64,000 nucleotides of DNA from Bacteriovoracaceae bacterium UBA3083 (GCA_002366565.1 DFBJ01000012.1:248001-312000), one strand, 5' to 3'; numbered from the stretch's first letter, positions 52,853 to 61,481 are shown. Program-made: numbers and translations. Notes: generated by a model from the sequence alone, not told the origin.

Positions 52853-53929
52853 CTAGTTCTTAACTCTACAGCAGGTCCCAACAGCCTTAACATTACTAAC
52901 ACTTGAAGGGTAACCGAGTTGAGTTTTTAAATTGTTTATTGCCCCAGAACTTACACCCATGAGACTTACTGAACTCCCAGCAACACATTCGCCAGAAGAG
53001 TTGATATAATTATCAGTAGGAAAAGGTGTAGAATGCGAACTTAGACTTGAACCATTCGAAGTAGCTCCCATACTCGTCATTCGCTCTGCTCCACATGCCA
53101 CCATAGTATACCCATCAGAACAAGAAACTTTTGCTACTCCCTTAAAGGCCGACAATGTAGGATTATTTACAAAGTTATCGTTAATGTATGATGTTTGCTG
53201 AACTTTTACACAGTCAAGTGTCCCAACAGTTTCTTTCCAATTAGTACCATCACAATATTGGAGAGACTTTGAAACAGTATTAAACCTTGTGAAACCATTT
53301 TTTGAGTTTGTACAGTAAGCATCTGACATTTGCACTTCTGTCTTTATACAACTCCCATCGATCAACTCCCCTCCGTTACTTGCACAGGCTTCTTCAACTG
53401 CAGTTGATACTGCATTCTCTGTTGCAGAATAACACTTAACTAAGCTATCAGAAGCATCAAGCTCAACCATCAAAGGAATCTTTTTTTTAATTACCTTATT
53501 ACCTTTTATAATATTATTCATTTTTTCAAGTTCAACAACAAGGTTTAGTTCTCCATACTGATTTGCCCCCCCTCCACTAGAAACAACCACGTCCTCTAAC
53601 TTAAGAGATTTAATTTTAACTTGTCTATTCCCGTAAACAGAGTCTTTAACAAAAAGAGGGTTACCATTACGATTCACAATTTGATCTAACTCTACACCAT
53701 CACTAATAACTTCTCCGACGATGAGAGTATTTGAGCATGCATCATTATTAAGCATGTTTTGAACAATAGTATTTGAAATTGAACTTATTTCAAAAGACGC
53801 TTCAGATCTCTTTTGAACAACTGCTTGCTGACGAGTCATCTGCATTATGACTAAAGCTAACCCACTAATAAGTCCAGCAGCTACAACAATCTCGACTAAA
53901 GTAAAGCCTTTGTCTCTTATTATTTTCAT
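52853..53929 (-). CDS. Minor prepilin (PilV-like) with type IV leader
   Basis: 358 aa. The leader MKIIRDKGFTLVEIVVAAGL is a prepilin peptidase (PilD) site with the Glu at +5, followed by the hydrophobic alpha-1 helix. The ectodomain is long, with about twelve Cys and a C-terminus GTCCRVKN, suggesting disulfide loops. AAGGTG precedes the ATG. A minor pilin or pseudopilin at the tip of a type IV pilus is likely. It lies at the edge of the accessory region; another pilin-like fragment is at 60012-60248. Confidence 0.88.
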   Translation of the reverse strand: MKIIRDKGFTLVEIVVAAGLISGLALVIMQMTRQQAVVQKRSEASFEISSISNTIVQNMLNNDACSNTLIVGEVISDGVELDQIVNRNGNPLFVKDSVYGNRQVKIKSLKLEDVVVSSGGGANQYGELNLVVELEKMNNIIKGNKVIKKKIPLMVELDASDSLVKCYSATENAVSTAVEEACASNGGELIDGSCIKTEVQMSDAYCTNSKNGFTRFNTVSKSLQYCDGTNWKETVGTLDCVKVQQTSYINDNFVNNPTLSAFKGVAKVSCSDGYTMVACGAERMTSMGATSNGSSLSSHSTPFPTDNYINSSGECVAGSSVSLMGVSSGAINNLKTQLGYPSSVSNVKAVGTCCRVKN

Positions 53930-54096
53930 AAATTCACCTTATATATATTAAATTGTATATTACATTCTACCTGAAATCTTATATATGAAAAACAGGCAAC
54001 AATAGCGGTAGTAACTAATAGAGGTGATATCAAGCTTTCTTGTTTTTCCTTTTTTTTGAACTTGATTACTTTTCTCACTACTAAGAAAATAATTAT

Positions 54097-54336
54097 CTAA
54101 GATAAATATCTATAAATAGCCAATCTAGGAAACGAGCTTATTTTTTCATAAATTAATATAAATACAGTTTGCACACCACGAATGTAGCTAAGCCTGGCCT
54201 TAATATGCAATATTTCCAATTTACTAGACTTCAAACATGCGTTATAACTACTCATAATTAACAATAGAAGAATAGAAATAGGTTTATATATGGAAGACAA
54301 TGCAAAGCGATGTACATTCGCTATTATCTCTAACAT
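54097..54336 (-). CDS. Possible 79-aa protein (doubtful)
   Basis: The ATG at 54336 has AGGAG close upstream (3-nt gap, a bit short). The frame encodes a hydrophobic stretch ISILLLLIMSSYNAC that could be a late signal/lipobox, followed by a basic tail. Composition is low-complexity and AT-driven, and no similarity is recognised. It could equally be a chance frame in the accessory region. Confidence 0.25.
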   Translation of the reverse strand: MLEIIANVHRFALSSIYKPISILLLLIMSSYNACLKSSKLEILHIKARLSYIRGVQTVFILIYEKISSFPRLAIYRYLS

Positions 54337-54462
54337 TCTCTCCTAACCACTCGTAAAAACTATCATTTCTTAATCATAAATATTAATAACCACGAAAAAG
54401 CCACACTCCCAGAATACTATACATAAAACTACTTAAAAGGTTATGCCAGAGTTACCCGATTA

Positions 54463-54537
54463 TTAACTAATAGATTATCTAAGTTCTTTAAATCTTTCGG
54501 ATTAACGATTAACACTGGTGATTCGCGTTTTCGTTCT
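54463..54537 (+). repeat. 75-bp imperfect direct repeat, copy A
   Basis: Starts TTAACTAATAG and aligns without gaps to 56237-56311; I count 56 of 75 identical bases. It lies just past the 3' end of the 251-aa gene. Confidence 0.7.
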
Positions 54538-54641
54538 ATTAAGCTTGAGTAAGCTTTAATTCGTTCTTTTTTACATTATTGGTACTCTTGGTACTCTTGA
54601 AAAATAATTTAGCTAATCTGCCATACTCACTAAAGAAAGAT

Positions 54642-55370
54642 CTACCAGCTCGGATCAAAGTGTTTTTTTATATATTTATTTGCTTTACTTAAATCGCCAT
54701 TAAATGTCTTATAAAGACTTAGATATTCTAGAATCTGTTGTATAGCAACTACGCCTTCTTCTACGATTTTTAAATATGTATCTTCTTTAGTTAGGTCAAA
54801 TTTATATTCATCAAACTTAGCCCTAAGTCCCTTCCTTAACCCTTTCTTCCAACCGCTCTTCTTCTTAAACAATTCTTCCCAGTCACTTCTTTTTGCAACT
54901 CCCACAAGATAATCATTAATTTCTTTTGGTCTAAAGTGTAAAATTGTTTCTTCACGTTTTTGAGATATATAATCGATAAGCAGTATCTTTTCGGGCAAAC
55001 TCTTCAGGTGAAGGTCATAATGGTTTTCATGGATAGAGCTGAAGAAAAAATTATCTCCATCCTTTGCTTCCTGTGAATTATCTGACTTTCTGTAATCTAA
55101 TTCACCAGGCTCAAGCTCCTGTGGTAACATTATCGCACCAATTCCCTTGTTATCAGGTGGGTCACCTCTATGCGTGGCCTTAAACTTTATTAAAAAAGAA
55201 AGAACTGAATCAATACCGTCATCAAATTTTTCTGCTCCAGAACAAAGGTTATTTGAGAATATTAATTGTTTTTTTGAGTCTACTCCATCCTCTTGATACT
55301 CAAATTCAGTCTGGATTTGATCCTTGCTATCGATATTTGGAAAAGGCGACTTTATTAACTTAATCTGCAT
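54642..55370 (-). CDS. Unknown protein of a two-gene cassette (downstream member)
   Basis: 242 aa if begun at the ATG at 55370, which overlaps the stop of the upstream gene by 11 bp; a TTG at 55397 would add 9 residues. No ribosome site, so translation is probably coupled. No signal peptide or membrane helix. Features visible: RGDPPDNKGIGAIMLPQE and a basic stretch KKKSGWKKGLRKGLRAKF (about 180-200). No recognised family or catalytic motif. It is bracketed with its partner by the 75-bp repeats, inside a defence-like region. Confidence 0.7.
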   Translation of the reverse strand: MQIKLIKSPFPNIDSKDQIQTEFEYQEDGVDSKKQLIFSNNLCSGAEKFDDGIDSVLSFLIKFKATHRGDPPDNKGIGAIMLPQELEPGELDYRKSDNSQEAKDGDNFFFSSIHENHYDLHLKSLPEKILLIDYISQKREETILHFRPKEINDYLVGVAKRSDWEELFKKKSGWKKGLRKGLRAKFDEYKFDLTKEDTYLKIVEEGVVAIQQILEYLSLYKTFNGDLSKANKYIKKHFDPSW

Positions 55371-56103
55371 ATTTAATATTATAGATTGTATCTTCAATAG
55401 TTTCGACTAAATATTTATTTCCTGCCTCTGTTAATTCAGAAGAAAGTATTTCTAAAATATTCTTAGGAACAAACTCTTTGTTCTTTTCATAAATTTCAGA
55501 TATCCCCATGTATGAGGCTTGTCTAATATGTATATCATTCGACTCTCCTCTCTTGCTCATAACGTACTCATAAAATTTCTCATCACTAGTATCTCCAAGC
55601 CTAGCAAGGGCTTTTGCCTTCGAGTATACTGGTAAGTCCGAATCCTCTATTAAACCTTTAAGTAGATCCGGCCTTTTTTCTGATGCAACAATAAACTGCT
55701 CATCACCTACTCCACCAAACTCTCGCTCAAAATCAAGTATGACCTGTTGAGACTTAGAAACATTAAAAGTAGTTCTTACTGTCTTTTCAAGTAAGTCTTG
55801 GGTAAATTCTCTAGACTTAGTAACGCTTAAAGCACAAAGTTCGAATAAATTTTTATTTTCTAAAAATTTCAGTTTCATGACGTTCTCAATTGTAATAGTA
55901 ATTTCATATTTCTTAAAAAGTAACACTATGAACTTTAGATAGAAGATCACTCTATCGTTCTTTCCATCCCTTCTATTTTTAGCCGTTTTCTTTCTGTGCT
56001 TAATCTCATGTTCAAATGAGCCACTTATATACTTCAGCTTTGTAAGCTCTCTTAGCCTAATTCCATTTCTTTCAATAATTTCGACTTCTTCAACAGTATC
56101 CAT
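55360..56103 (-). CDS. HEAT-repeat-like protein of a two-gene cassette (upstream member)
   Basis: 247 aa from the ATG at 56103 (AAAGGG six bases before it; an ATG two codons earlier is too close). The N-terminal third is basic (HEIKHRKKTAKNRRDGKN). The C-terminal half consists of paired helices, for example PVYSKAKALARLGD and IHIRQASYMGISEIYEKN, which look like HEAT-type repeats. No enzymatic motif. It may recognise nucleic acid or a protein and signal to the overlapping downstream gene; this is speculation. Confidence 0.7.
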   Translation of the reverse strand: MDTVEEVEIIERNGIRLRELTKLKYISGSFEHEIKHRKKTAKNRRDGKNDRVIFYLKFIVLLFKKYEITITIENVMKLKFLENKNLFELCALSVTKSREFTQDLLEKTVRTTFNVSKSQQVILDFEREFGGVGDEQFIVASEKRPDLLKGLIEDSDLPVYSKAKALARLGDTSDEKFYEYVMSKRGESNDIHIRQASYMGISEIYEKNKEFVPKNILEILSSELTEAGNKYLVETIEDTIYNIKYAD

Positions 56104-56236
56104 ATACATCCCTTTCGGTCATAAGACATTATACATTAATTCTATATGTAAACAAACCACTAAATACATAAAAATGATCGCATAAACAGGTACTTATGTG
56201 AATAAAAATAGTTACTATTTCAGATTTAACAGATTT

Positions 56237-56311
56237 TTAACTAATAGTTAGTCTGGGCTCTTTAAGTCTTTCGAGTTAATGATCAACACTGATAATTCGC
56301 TATCATGCTCT
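56237..56311 (+). repeat. 75-bp imperfect direct repeat, copy B
   Basis: Matches 54463-54537 (about 75% by eye, no gaps). On the minus strand it encodes VLIINSKDLKSPD, parallel to VLIVNPKDLKNLD in copy A. Confidence 0.7.
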
Positions 56312-56326
56312 AGTGCACTTGAAAAT

Positions 56327-57523
56327 TCACTGCCTAAACCAATCAGTCACTACTGATAGGTCTCCATTCTTTTGAATAATTTTATCCACTTCTCTAGAGG
56401 AAAGCACACCATCGCCATGAAACAATCCTTGCCTATCAAAATCGAACATAAAGTTTGGGTTAAATTTAGCATTTACTCCAAGGTCATTTCTAATTAGGCC
56501 AGTCGCCTGCGTGTGAAACTTTTTATACACTGCCTGAAGTTCCTTGAGGTTCGCATGAAAAAGGTTATTATCTTTCAAGTCTGTATCAATATAGAAGCCA
56601 ATCGTATTGCATTCATTATTACCTACTACGGAAACATTCGTTCTATTAATATAGTTTATTGAATTAGTATCTTTAACGGAAAATTTAAAATGAAAGTCTT
56701 TATCAACAGCTTTACCATATATGACTTTTAATTTATCTGTATCAAAATCCTGAACATTAGACATTGCTCCTTCGACATAAATTGCAGCTCTAAGAGATTC
56801 TAGCTCTCCCAGTTCTTTAATATTCAAAACTTCTCCAGTTCCGTCTAAAACAAATCCTCGACCTACAGAATATTCATCTATAAATCCGCTGTTCAAAACT
56901 CTACGAGTATTGCAGAGGCGACCATTTAATTCTTTTAAAACCTTGGAATCTGGCTCTGCAAGAATAGCCTCGACCTCAACTTGTCTTCCCTCTATATTAC
57001 TAGCTTGTTCGATTGGCAACTTAATAGGAATACACATATGAGCTCTTGTAATTTTAAAATTATCATCTCTCCCTGTATTCAGATCCTCATCAAATAGGAA
57101 TCCATTCATATTATCCGGATAAATAAAAAGTATCTTATACTTCTTTCCATCAGAAGAAGAAAACGCAGGTAACTTCTGAACAGGAAAATTAAACATTCTC
57201 GATGTAAAACTCTCAGAAACATTAAAGCTAAGCTTCCCATTTTTATCATGAGCTACTTCTTTTGATACCCTTCCAAAGGCACTTATTGTTGGAGAAAAAG
57301 GGACTGGCTTATAAAGGTAAGAATAGTTGGAAATGACTCCCTTTACTTTAACTATTTCTCCAAATCCTATATTTTGATTAAAAAATTCCGACGTTAACTT
57401 CTCTGGTCTATACAATTCTTTAACTAAAGATCGAGCCACCTTTTTATAAGTAGTAGACTCAATTAATTTCTTATATCCATGAAATATATCAAGAACATTT
57501 TTTATTACAACCAGACTCTGCAT
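56327..57523 (-). CDS. Unrecognised 398-aa protein after the CD-NTase
   Basis: 398 aa; GAGGGAG before the ATG is a strong ribosome site. No signal peptide; one weakly hydrophobic stretch at the N-terminus. Central part rich in strands: IGFGEIVKVKGVISNYSYL resembles the opening of an OB-like barrel, and VGRGFVLDGTGEVLNIKEL another. It begins 35 bp after the CD-NTase stop on the same strand, so it is likely in that operon. No toxin, nuclease or protease motif. Possibly an undescribed CBASS accessory or effector, or a cargo gene. Confidence 0.75.
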   Translation of the reverse strand: MQSLVVIKNVLDIFHGYKKLIESTTYKKVARSLVKELYRPEKLTSEFFNQNIGFGEIVKVKGVISNYSYLYKPVPFSPTISAFGRVSKEVAHDKNGKLSFNVSESFTSRMFNFPVQKLPAFSSSDGKKYKILFIYPDNMNGFLFDEDLNTGRDDNFKITRAHMCIPIKLPIEQASNIEGRQVEVEAILAEPDSKVLKELNGRLCNTRRVLNSGFIDEYSVGRGFVLDGTGEVLNIKELGELESLRAAIYVEGAMSNVQDFDTDKLKVIYGKAVDKDFHFKFSVKDTNSINYINRTNVSVVGNNECNTIGFYIDTDLKDNNLFHANLKELQAVYKKFHTQATGLIRNDLGVNAKFNPNFMFDFDRQGLFHGDGVLSSREVDKIIQKNGDLSVVTDWFRQ

Positions 57524-57558
57524 AACTCCCTCTTATAAGCTAAGGTATTACTACTTAA

Positions 57559-58878
57559 CTAATGCATATTTATGTTAACATCAATTTCGCCTTGAGCGAC
57601 CACTAAGTGATTCTGAACAATGTAACATTCAACTAAATGCTCACCATTAAAATCTGATGTTTCCTTTTTCTGTCTATATCCTTTATCCTTAATAATCTGA
57701 CCTCTAACGCAATCTCTTCTTTCAGCAGTATCACCATAATTTGTAACTTTCCAATAAAGATCGTAAGCGCCTGAGACAGGAACTTCGTTAATAAAAAACT
57801 CAAGATCGTACTTATTACGTAAAAACTTTATACGACTAAGAAAATCAGTTCTAAAACCATCCTGAGTAACCTTACAGTCAATTTTCACTTCTTTAAGTTG
57901 TTTTCTAAAGGAAAACATATCATCTATAAACTCTTCAGTATCGTTGAAACTAACTAATTCATTTCTATCAGACTTCATTAGATTAGAGCTTGTACTCTCC
58001 TCTGCCTGTCTCTTGTTAGGAAAGAGACTACCAAAGACGTACTTCCAGTTCCTTCTTGCTGATTCTTTTCCGTCTTTACCTATTGCTTTCTCAACATTAT
58101 TAAATGCTTTTTTAGCTTTCCCCGTAAAAGAATCTTTTTTATACACTTTCTGGTTACTTCCAGGAGCATGCCAGTATTGCTGTTCACGACTTAACTCTTT
58201 TAAATATTCAAAAAACTTTAGAAATAAAACGTCATATTCATCGAACTTAATATTGTGATGTATAGGATTTAGTTTTAAAAAGTTATAACAAAGTGTATCT
58301 ATTAAAAGGCCTCCGATTTGTACATTACACTTATTTCTCCAGGCCCTCGTCATCTTACATAGCTTCCTTAAAACTTTACCGGTAGGATTATGGAAATCAC
58401 CTATCTCCTCTGCTTCAAGTCTAGGTTTAGTAATTTTCCATGAGCCACCATCACTAGTATCCGGATACTTAAATGACCCATCTTTTTCCTCAAAACATGG
58501 GATAATTTCTATTAAGTATGAAGAGTGTTCAAAAACAACAACTTGGCCATCAACATATATTTTACTTTTTGGGTATTTTTCCTGTAAAACTTTGCTTACT
58601 TCCTGAAGAAAGGCCCTCTGCCCATTACCTTCATGATTATCAAAGCGGCTATAATAAGATACCGGCATGATAAAAAGCATATCAAGGTCACTAAGAGAAT
58701 TTATGGCCGTAAATCTTCCATAAGAGCCTACCTGGAGAGAGTTTCTAGTATCAGAGTCTAAGCTATAGAAAGTATCATTAAGCTTTTTAGTTATGTTTTT
58801 ATATGTAGTAGAAATCTCTTTTACTTTTTGAAGAACTAAGTTTCCATAGAAGTTTTCAAATTCAACTGCCTTATCCAT
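57559..58878 (-). CDS. CD-NTase (cGAS/DncV-like) with AGS-C-like sensor domain
   Basis: 439 aa. It makes a cyclic oligonucleotide signal on phage infection. Nucleotidyltransferase core: QVGSYGRFTAINSLSDLDML (Gly51-Ser52, Asp64, Asp66) and the third acid in LIEIIPCFE (Glu124). The helical OTase region reaches about residue 290. The tail (about 350-439; YWKVTNYGDTAERR, CVRGQI, EHLVECYIVQNHLVVAQG) matches the AGS-C domain that accompanies SMODS enzymes. GAGGAG before the ATG; 8-bp overlap with the upstream 2TM gene. The nucleotide product cannot be told. Confidence 0.9.
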   Translation of the reverse strand: MDKAVEFENFYGNLVLQKVKEISTTYKNITKKLNDTFYSLDSDTRNSLQVGSYGRFTAINSLSDLDMLFIMPVSYYSRFDNHEGNGQRAFLQEVSKVLQEKYPKSKIYVDGQVVVFEHSSYLIEIIPCFEEKDGSFKYPDTSDGGSWKITKPRLEAEEIGDFHNPTGKVLRKLCKMTRAWRNKCNVQIGGLLIDTLCYNFLKLNPIHHNIKFDEYDVLFLKFFEYLKELSREQQYWHAPGSNQKVYKKDSFTGKAKKAFNNVEKAIGKDGKESARRNWKYVFGSLFPNKRQAEESTSSNLMKSDRNELVSFNDTEEFIDDMFSFRKQLKEVKIDCKVTQDGFRTDFLSRIKFLRNKYDLEFFINEVPVSGAYDLYWKVTNYGDTAERRDCVRGQIIKDKGYRQKKETSDFNGEHLVECYIVQNHLVVAQGEIDVNINMH

Positions 58879-59464
58879 TTAACACTCCTCTCAAATATGG
58901 AACAGAAAATATAGCCAACACAACCAATATCAATAAAACAACAATCTTTTTCAATGATGCAGGCACCATGTCCTTAAAAAATGTTAATCCTAATTCATCA
59001 ACAAACCACTTACTCTGTGACTCTCCAAATAATTTATAGTGAGCATAGATGTCACTACCGAAAACTTGCTTATGAAAAGATATTTCATTGAACTCCTTTT
59101 CCACTTCACCTATTTTTTCGAGTATGTTTGCTGTATTTCCACTATCAACTAATAGATGAAGGTTCCTTACCTGTGAATATAGAAGTTGTATCTTCTTCCC
59201 TGAATCTATAAATGAAGATTTAGACTCCATATAACAATTGGTAAATGACATAACAAAGCTAAGTACTAAAATTAGTAATGATACCCATTTAGGTAATGGG
59301 CTCTCGTCATATGCAAGAGCATATGCTCCGATCCCAAAAGTAGCGACAGTAAAGTAAAAAGGAAGCTTTTCTACAATGTCATAAGAAGCAAATTGTCTCT
59401 TTGCACCATAACCCATATTGTAACCAACTTCTGCAAGTCTTTGCTTTATAGCGTCTTCAGTCAT
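58871..59464 (-). CDS. SLATT-like 2TM effector of CBASS
   Basis: 197 aa. Two adjacent transmembrane helices (about residues 32-51 and 57-75; FYFTVATFGIGAYALAY and VSLLILVLSFVMSFTN), a long helical cytoplasmic region, and a C-terminal hydrophobic helix (VVLLILVVLAIFSVPYL). This layout and the start AYDIVEKLP-type context fit SLATT proteins, which are thought to open the inner membrane when a CD-NTase product is sensed. GGAG precedes the ATG. First gene of the operon, overlapping the CD-NTase by 8 bp. SLATT call is by topology and context. Confidence 0.8.
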   Translation of the reverse strand: MTEDAIKQRLAEVGYNMGYGAKRQFASYDIVEKLPFYFTVATFGIGAYALAYDESPLPKWVSLLILVLSFVMSFTNCYMESKSSFIDSGKKIQLLYSQVRNLHLLVDSGNTANILEKIGEVEKEFNEISFHKQVFGSDIYAHYKLFGESQSKWFVDELGLTFFKDMVPASLKKIVVLLILVVLAIFSVPYLRGVLNG

Positions 59465-59498
59465 CTATTATTTCTCCAGCTCATATACCCACCTAAAA

Positions 59499-59517
59499 CG
59501 TTCAATAAATTAGAACG
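59499..59517. promoter_or_regulatory. Inverted repeat before the SLATT/CD-NTase operon
   Basis: CGTTCAATAAATTAGAACG: 5-bp arms CGTTC/GAACG around a 9-bp AT-rich core, 35-53 bp before the first ATG; a plausible repressor site. Confidence 0.4.
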
Positions 59518-59980
59518 CTTTTCAATACTGTCTGGCAACTAATTATTAAGAAAAACGTCATAAAGATGACACACAAAATGACGCGCACCACACACCCTAT
59601 TTGCGCTGCTGCACAGACGTCAAACTAATTTGTGCAACTGGATAAATAAAATAAAAAACACCAAAAGCGGAATATGAGAAGCTAAAACACTCGCCGCAAA
59701 TCTTCAAGTTATCAACAAGGTTAAAAGGTTAATTCATACATTATCAATATAAGTTGGGCTTCTAATTCCTTAGCGATATCAAGAAGAAAAAGACGGGCGT
59801 CTTCTTTTTCATAAAAACCTCACTTTTTTTAACCTGTTTGTTTACAGAACCTATGTGCCTATAGTGTATTAATTATAAGTTATTGATATATTTGATCTAA
59901 ATTGCTTAAATACTCTAATTTTTAGACTAAACTGACTATAGGTAATAGGCTGAGAAGACTTTTAAATATGTGTAGAAAGA

Positions 59981-60000
59981 CGGTGAACTAGAATTCACCG
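59981..60000 (-). terminator. Hairpin after the pilin-like remnant
   Basis: CGGTGAA (59981-59987) and TTCACCG (59994-60000) around a 6-nt loop, a few bases past the stop of the minus-strand remnant. Confidence 0.55.
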
Positions 60001-60011
60001 CCCATAATTAT

Positions 60012-60248
60012 TTAGATAGTGTCACAAGTTCCATCCATATTATTATCAACACAGAACCTTTCATAAGTAGACTCATATCCACCACCTGGACAGCTACCGG
60101 AACCGTCTCCGCTTGACTTATAGTCAGGTAAGGCATCATCTGTCCAAGAGGAACATCTCTTGTCAGAAAATTCACCAGTACCAGATTCATCAAGCTCACC
60201 TTTTGCATCTTTAAATCTGAATTGAATTTTCCATATTCTGTATAGCAA
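60012..60248 (-). pseudogene. 3' fragment of a pilin-like gene at the integration junction
   Basis: About 75 codons ending TAA. It is coding-like: three Cys and a C-terminal calcium-type loop DNNMDGTCD (DxNxDGxxD), as found at the ends of type IV pilin-like and PilY-like proteins. The frame opens with a TTG lacking a ribosome site, and nothing like a leader or signal peptide is present, so the 5' part is missing. It faces the 3' end of the integrase gene. I read it as the downstream half of a gene split by the mobile element; the other half would lie beyond the window. Confidence 0.6.
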
Positions 60249-60303
60249 AGAATAAAAGAAATTTAAAAATATTCAATTAATATAAATCCATGAGTCACAA
60301 AGA
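60249..60303. mobile_element. Probable attachment-site region of the integrative element
   Basis: AT-rich 55 bp between the pilin-like remnant and the integrase stop. Integrases commonly sit beside their att site, so the core should be here or in the last codons of the remnant. The matching copy is not in the window, so the core cannot be delimited. Confidence 0.4.
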
Positions 60304-61479
60304 TTAACAGTAATCAAAATCCACAAAGTCTCCAACATTCCTCAAATAATCCGGCGACAAGTGAGCATAAATCTCAGTGATTTTAATAGAGCTGTGCCCT
60401 AGCAATTTAGAAAGAGCATAAAGACTCCCCCCATTCATAACATAGTGACTAGCAAATGTATGTCTAAGACCATGAGCACCAAGCTTCTTCAAAGGATCAA
60501 TACCAGTTCTTTCTTGAAGCTTCGAAAATCTAGTATTTGAAAAGTGTTGTGAATTAATAACTGAAGCTGAGATAACAACTTCCTTATTACTTCCATCTCG
60601 GTAAACAATATCTCGTTTTTCATTTGGTTGATTAGTAAAAACAAAATCACCAAGCGTTCTATCTTCACATAACTTAGTCAAAATAACTCTAACAGTATTG
60701 TTCATAGGGACATATCTACCATTTGCTCCCTTCTGCCTATTAAGAGAAAAATATATCCCCTTATACTTATCTGATTTATGATTATTTTTTGCAAGAGTCC
60801 AACCAATATATATTCTATTTTTACCAAAATCGACATCCCCTACACGAAGAGCACCAGACTCTCCAATACGACATCCTGTATTTAAGAGAAATAGATAGAG
60901 ATCTTTATAATAATTATTATGAAAATCAGGATGGTTAAAGAAATTTTCTATATCGTCAAGCTCCCAGAACATGAAAGATGAATCTTTCTCAATCTTCTTA
61001 GCTTTGTAATTTCTTATGAGATTTTTCTCAATCCAGTGAAGCTCATCTGAAGCATAGTTCATCAAAGTTAAAAAAAAGTAAATGATGTTATGAACAGTTT
61101 GAATAGAGAAGCCTGACTTTAATAAAAAATTTTCAAATTTAGTAACATCTTCTTTTTTTACACTTCCAACTCTAATTTCTCCCAGATGAGGTACTATATG
61201 ATTGTTCATGTAGTTTGTGTAAGATATAATTGAGCCTTCTCTCAGCTTAGGAAAGTACAAATGAGTATATTTGTCACAAAGGTCTCGAACTGTATATTTT
61301 CTCTTCTTATTATCTGTAGATAGTACATATCCCTGAAGTTTTTTGAGCTTTTCTACCTTTTCATATTCCTGAGCAAAAGACTTCTTTGAAAAACATTTGT
61401 AATAGCTCTTACCTCTAGAGTCTTGTAGTCTTACTTCCCAAACGATCCCTTTTTTGCGTAACTTTTTAGTAATGCTCAT
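60304..61479 (-). CDS. Tyrosine recombinase/integrase
   Basis: 391 aa from the ATG at 61479 (GAAGGAAG upstream); a longer TTG-started frame overlaps the HTH gene and is less likely. N-terminal Arm-type domain, SAM-like core-binding domain (about 75-170), then the catalytic domain: Arg in NTGCRIGESGALRVG, HGLRHTFASHYV (His and second Arg), LLGHSSIKITEIYAHLS (His and catalytic Tyr). Begins 2 bp after the excisionase-like gene. It would integrate and excise the element that extends to the right. Confidence 0.95.
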   Translation of the reverse strand: MSITKKLRKKGIVWEVRLQDSRGKSYYKCFSKKSFAQEYEKVEKLKKLQGYVLSTDNKKRKYTVRDLCDKYTHLYFPKLREGSIISYTNYMNNHIVPHLGEIRVGSVKKEDVTKFENFLLKSGFSIQTVHNIIYFFLTLMNYASDELHWIEKNLIRNYKAKKIEKDSSFMFWELDDIENFFNHPDFHNNYYKDLYLFLLNTGCRIGESGALRVGDVDFGKNRIYIGWTLAKNNHKSDKYKGIYFSLNRQKGANGRYVPMNNTVRVILTKLCEDRTLGDFVFTNQPNEKRDIVYRDGSNKEVVISASVINSQHFSNTRFSKLQERTGIDPLKKLGAHGLRHTFASHYVMNGGSLYALSKLLGHSSIKITEIYAHLSPDYLRNVGDFVDFDYC

Positions 61480-61481
61480 TA

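Larger units (their letters stand above)
53930..54641. other. 712-bp mostly non-coding boundary of the accessory region
   Basis: AT-rich. It contains a possible short minus-strand gene (54097-54336), repeat copy A (54463-54537) and, on the minus strand around 54450-54590, a coding-like remnant ending VLIVNPKDLKNLDNLL. No RNA gene or integrase site recognised. Confidence 0.45.
59465..60011. other. 547-bp region between the CBASS operon and the pilin remnant
   Basis: Carries the inverted repeat at 59499-59517 near the SLATT gene start and a hairpin at 59981-60000. A purine/pyrimidine hairpin-like stretch (about 59778-59811, GAAGAAAAAGAC against GTCTTCTTTTTC, imperfect) is also visible. No gene supported. 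Confidence 0.45.

Noticed and set aside
54538..54641. Continuation of the 251-aa frame by frameshift
   Set aside because: A shifted frame (…YGRLAKLFFKSTKSTNN…) runs on past the stop, but nothing shows it belongs to the protein.
60008..60208. Alternative minus-strand frame over the pilin-like remnant
   Set aside because: Overlaps the frame with the Cys residues and Ca-loop; it looks like a shifted shadow.
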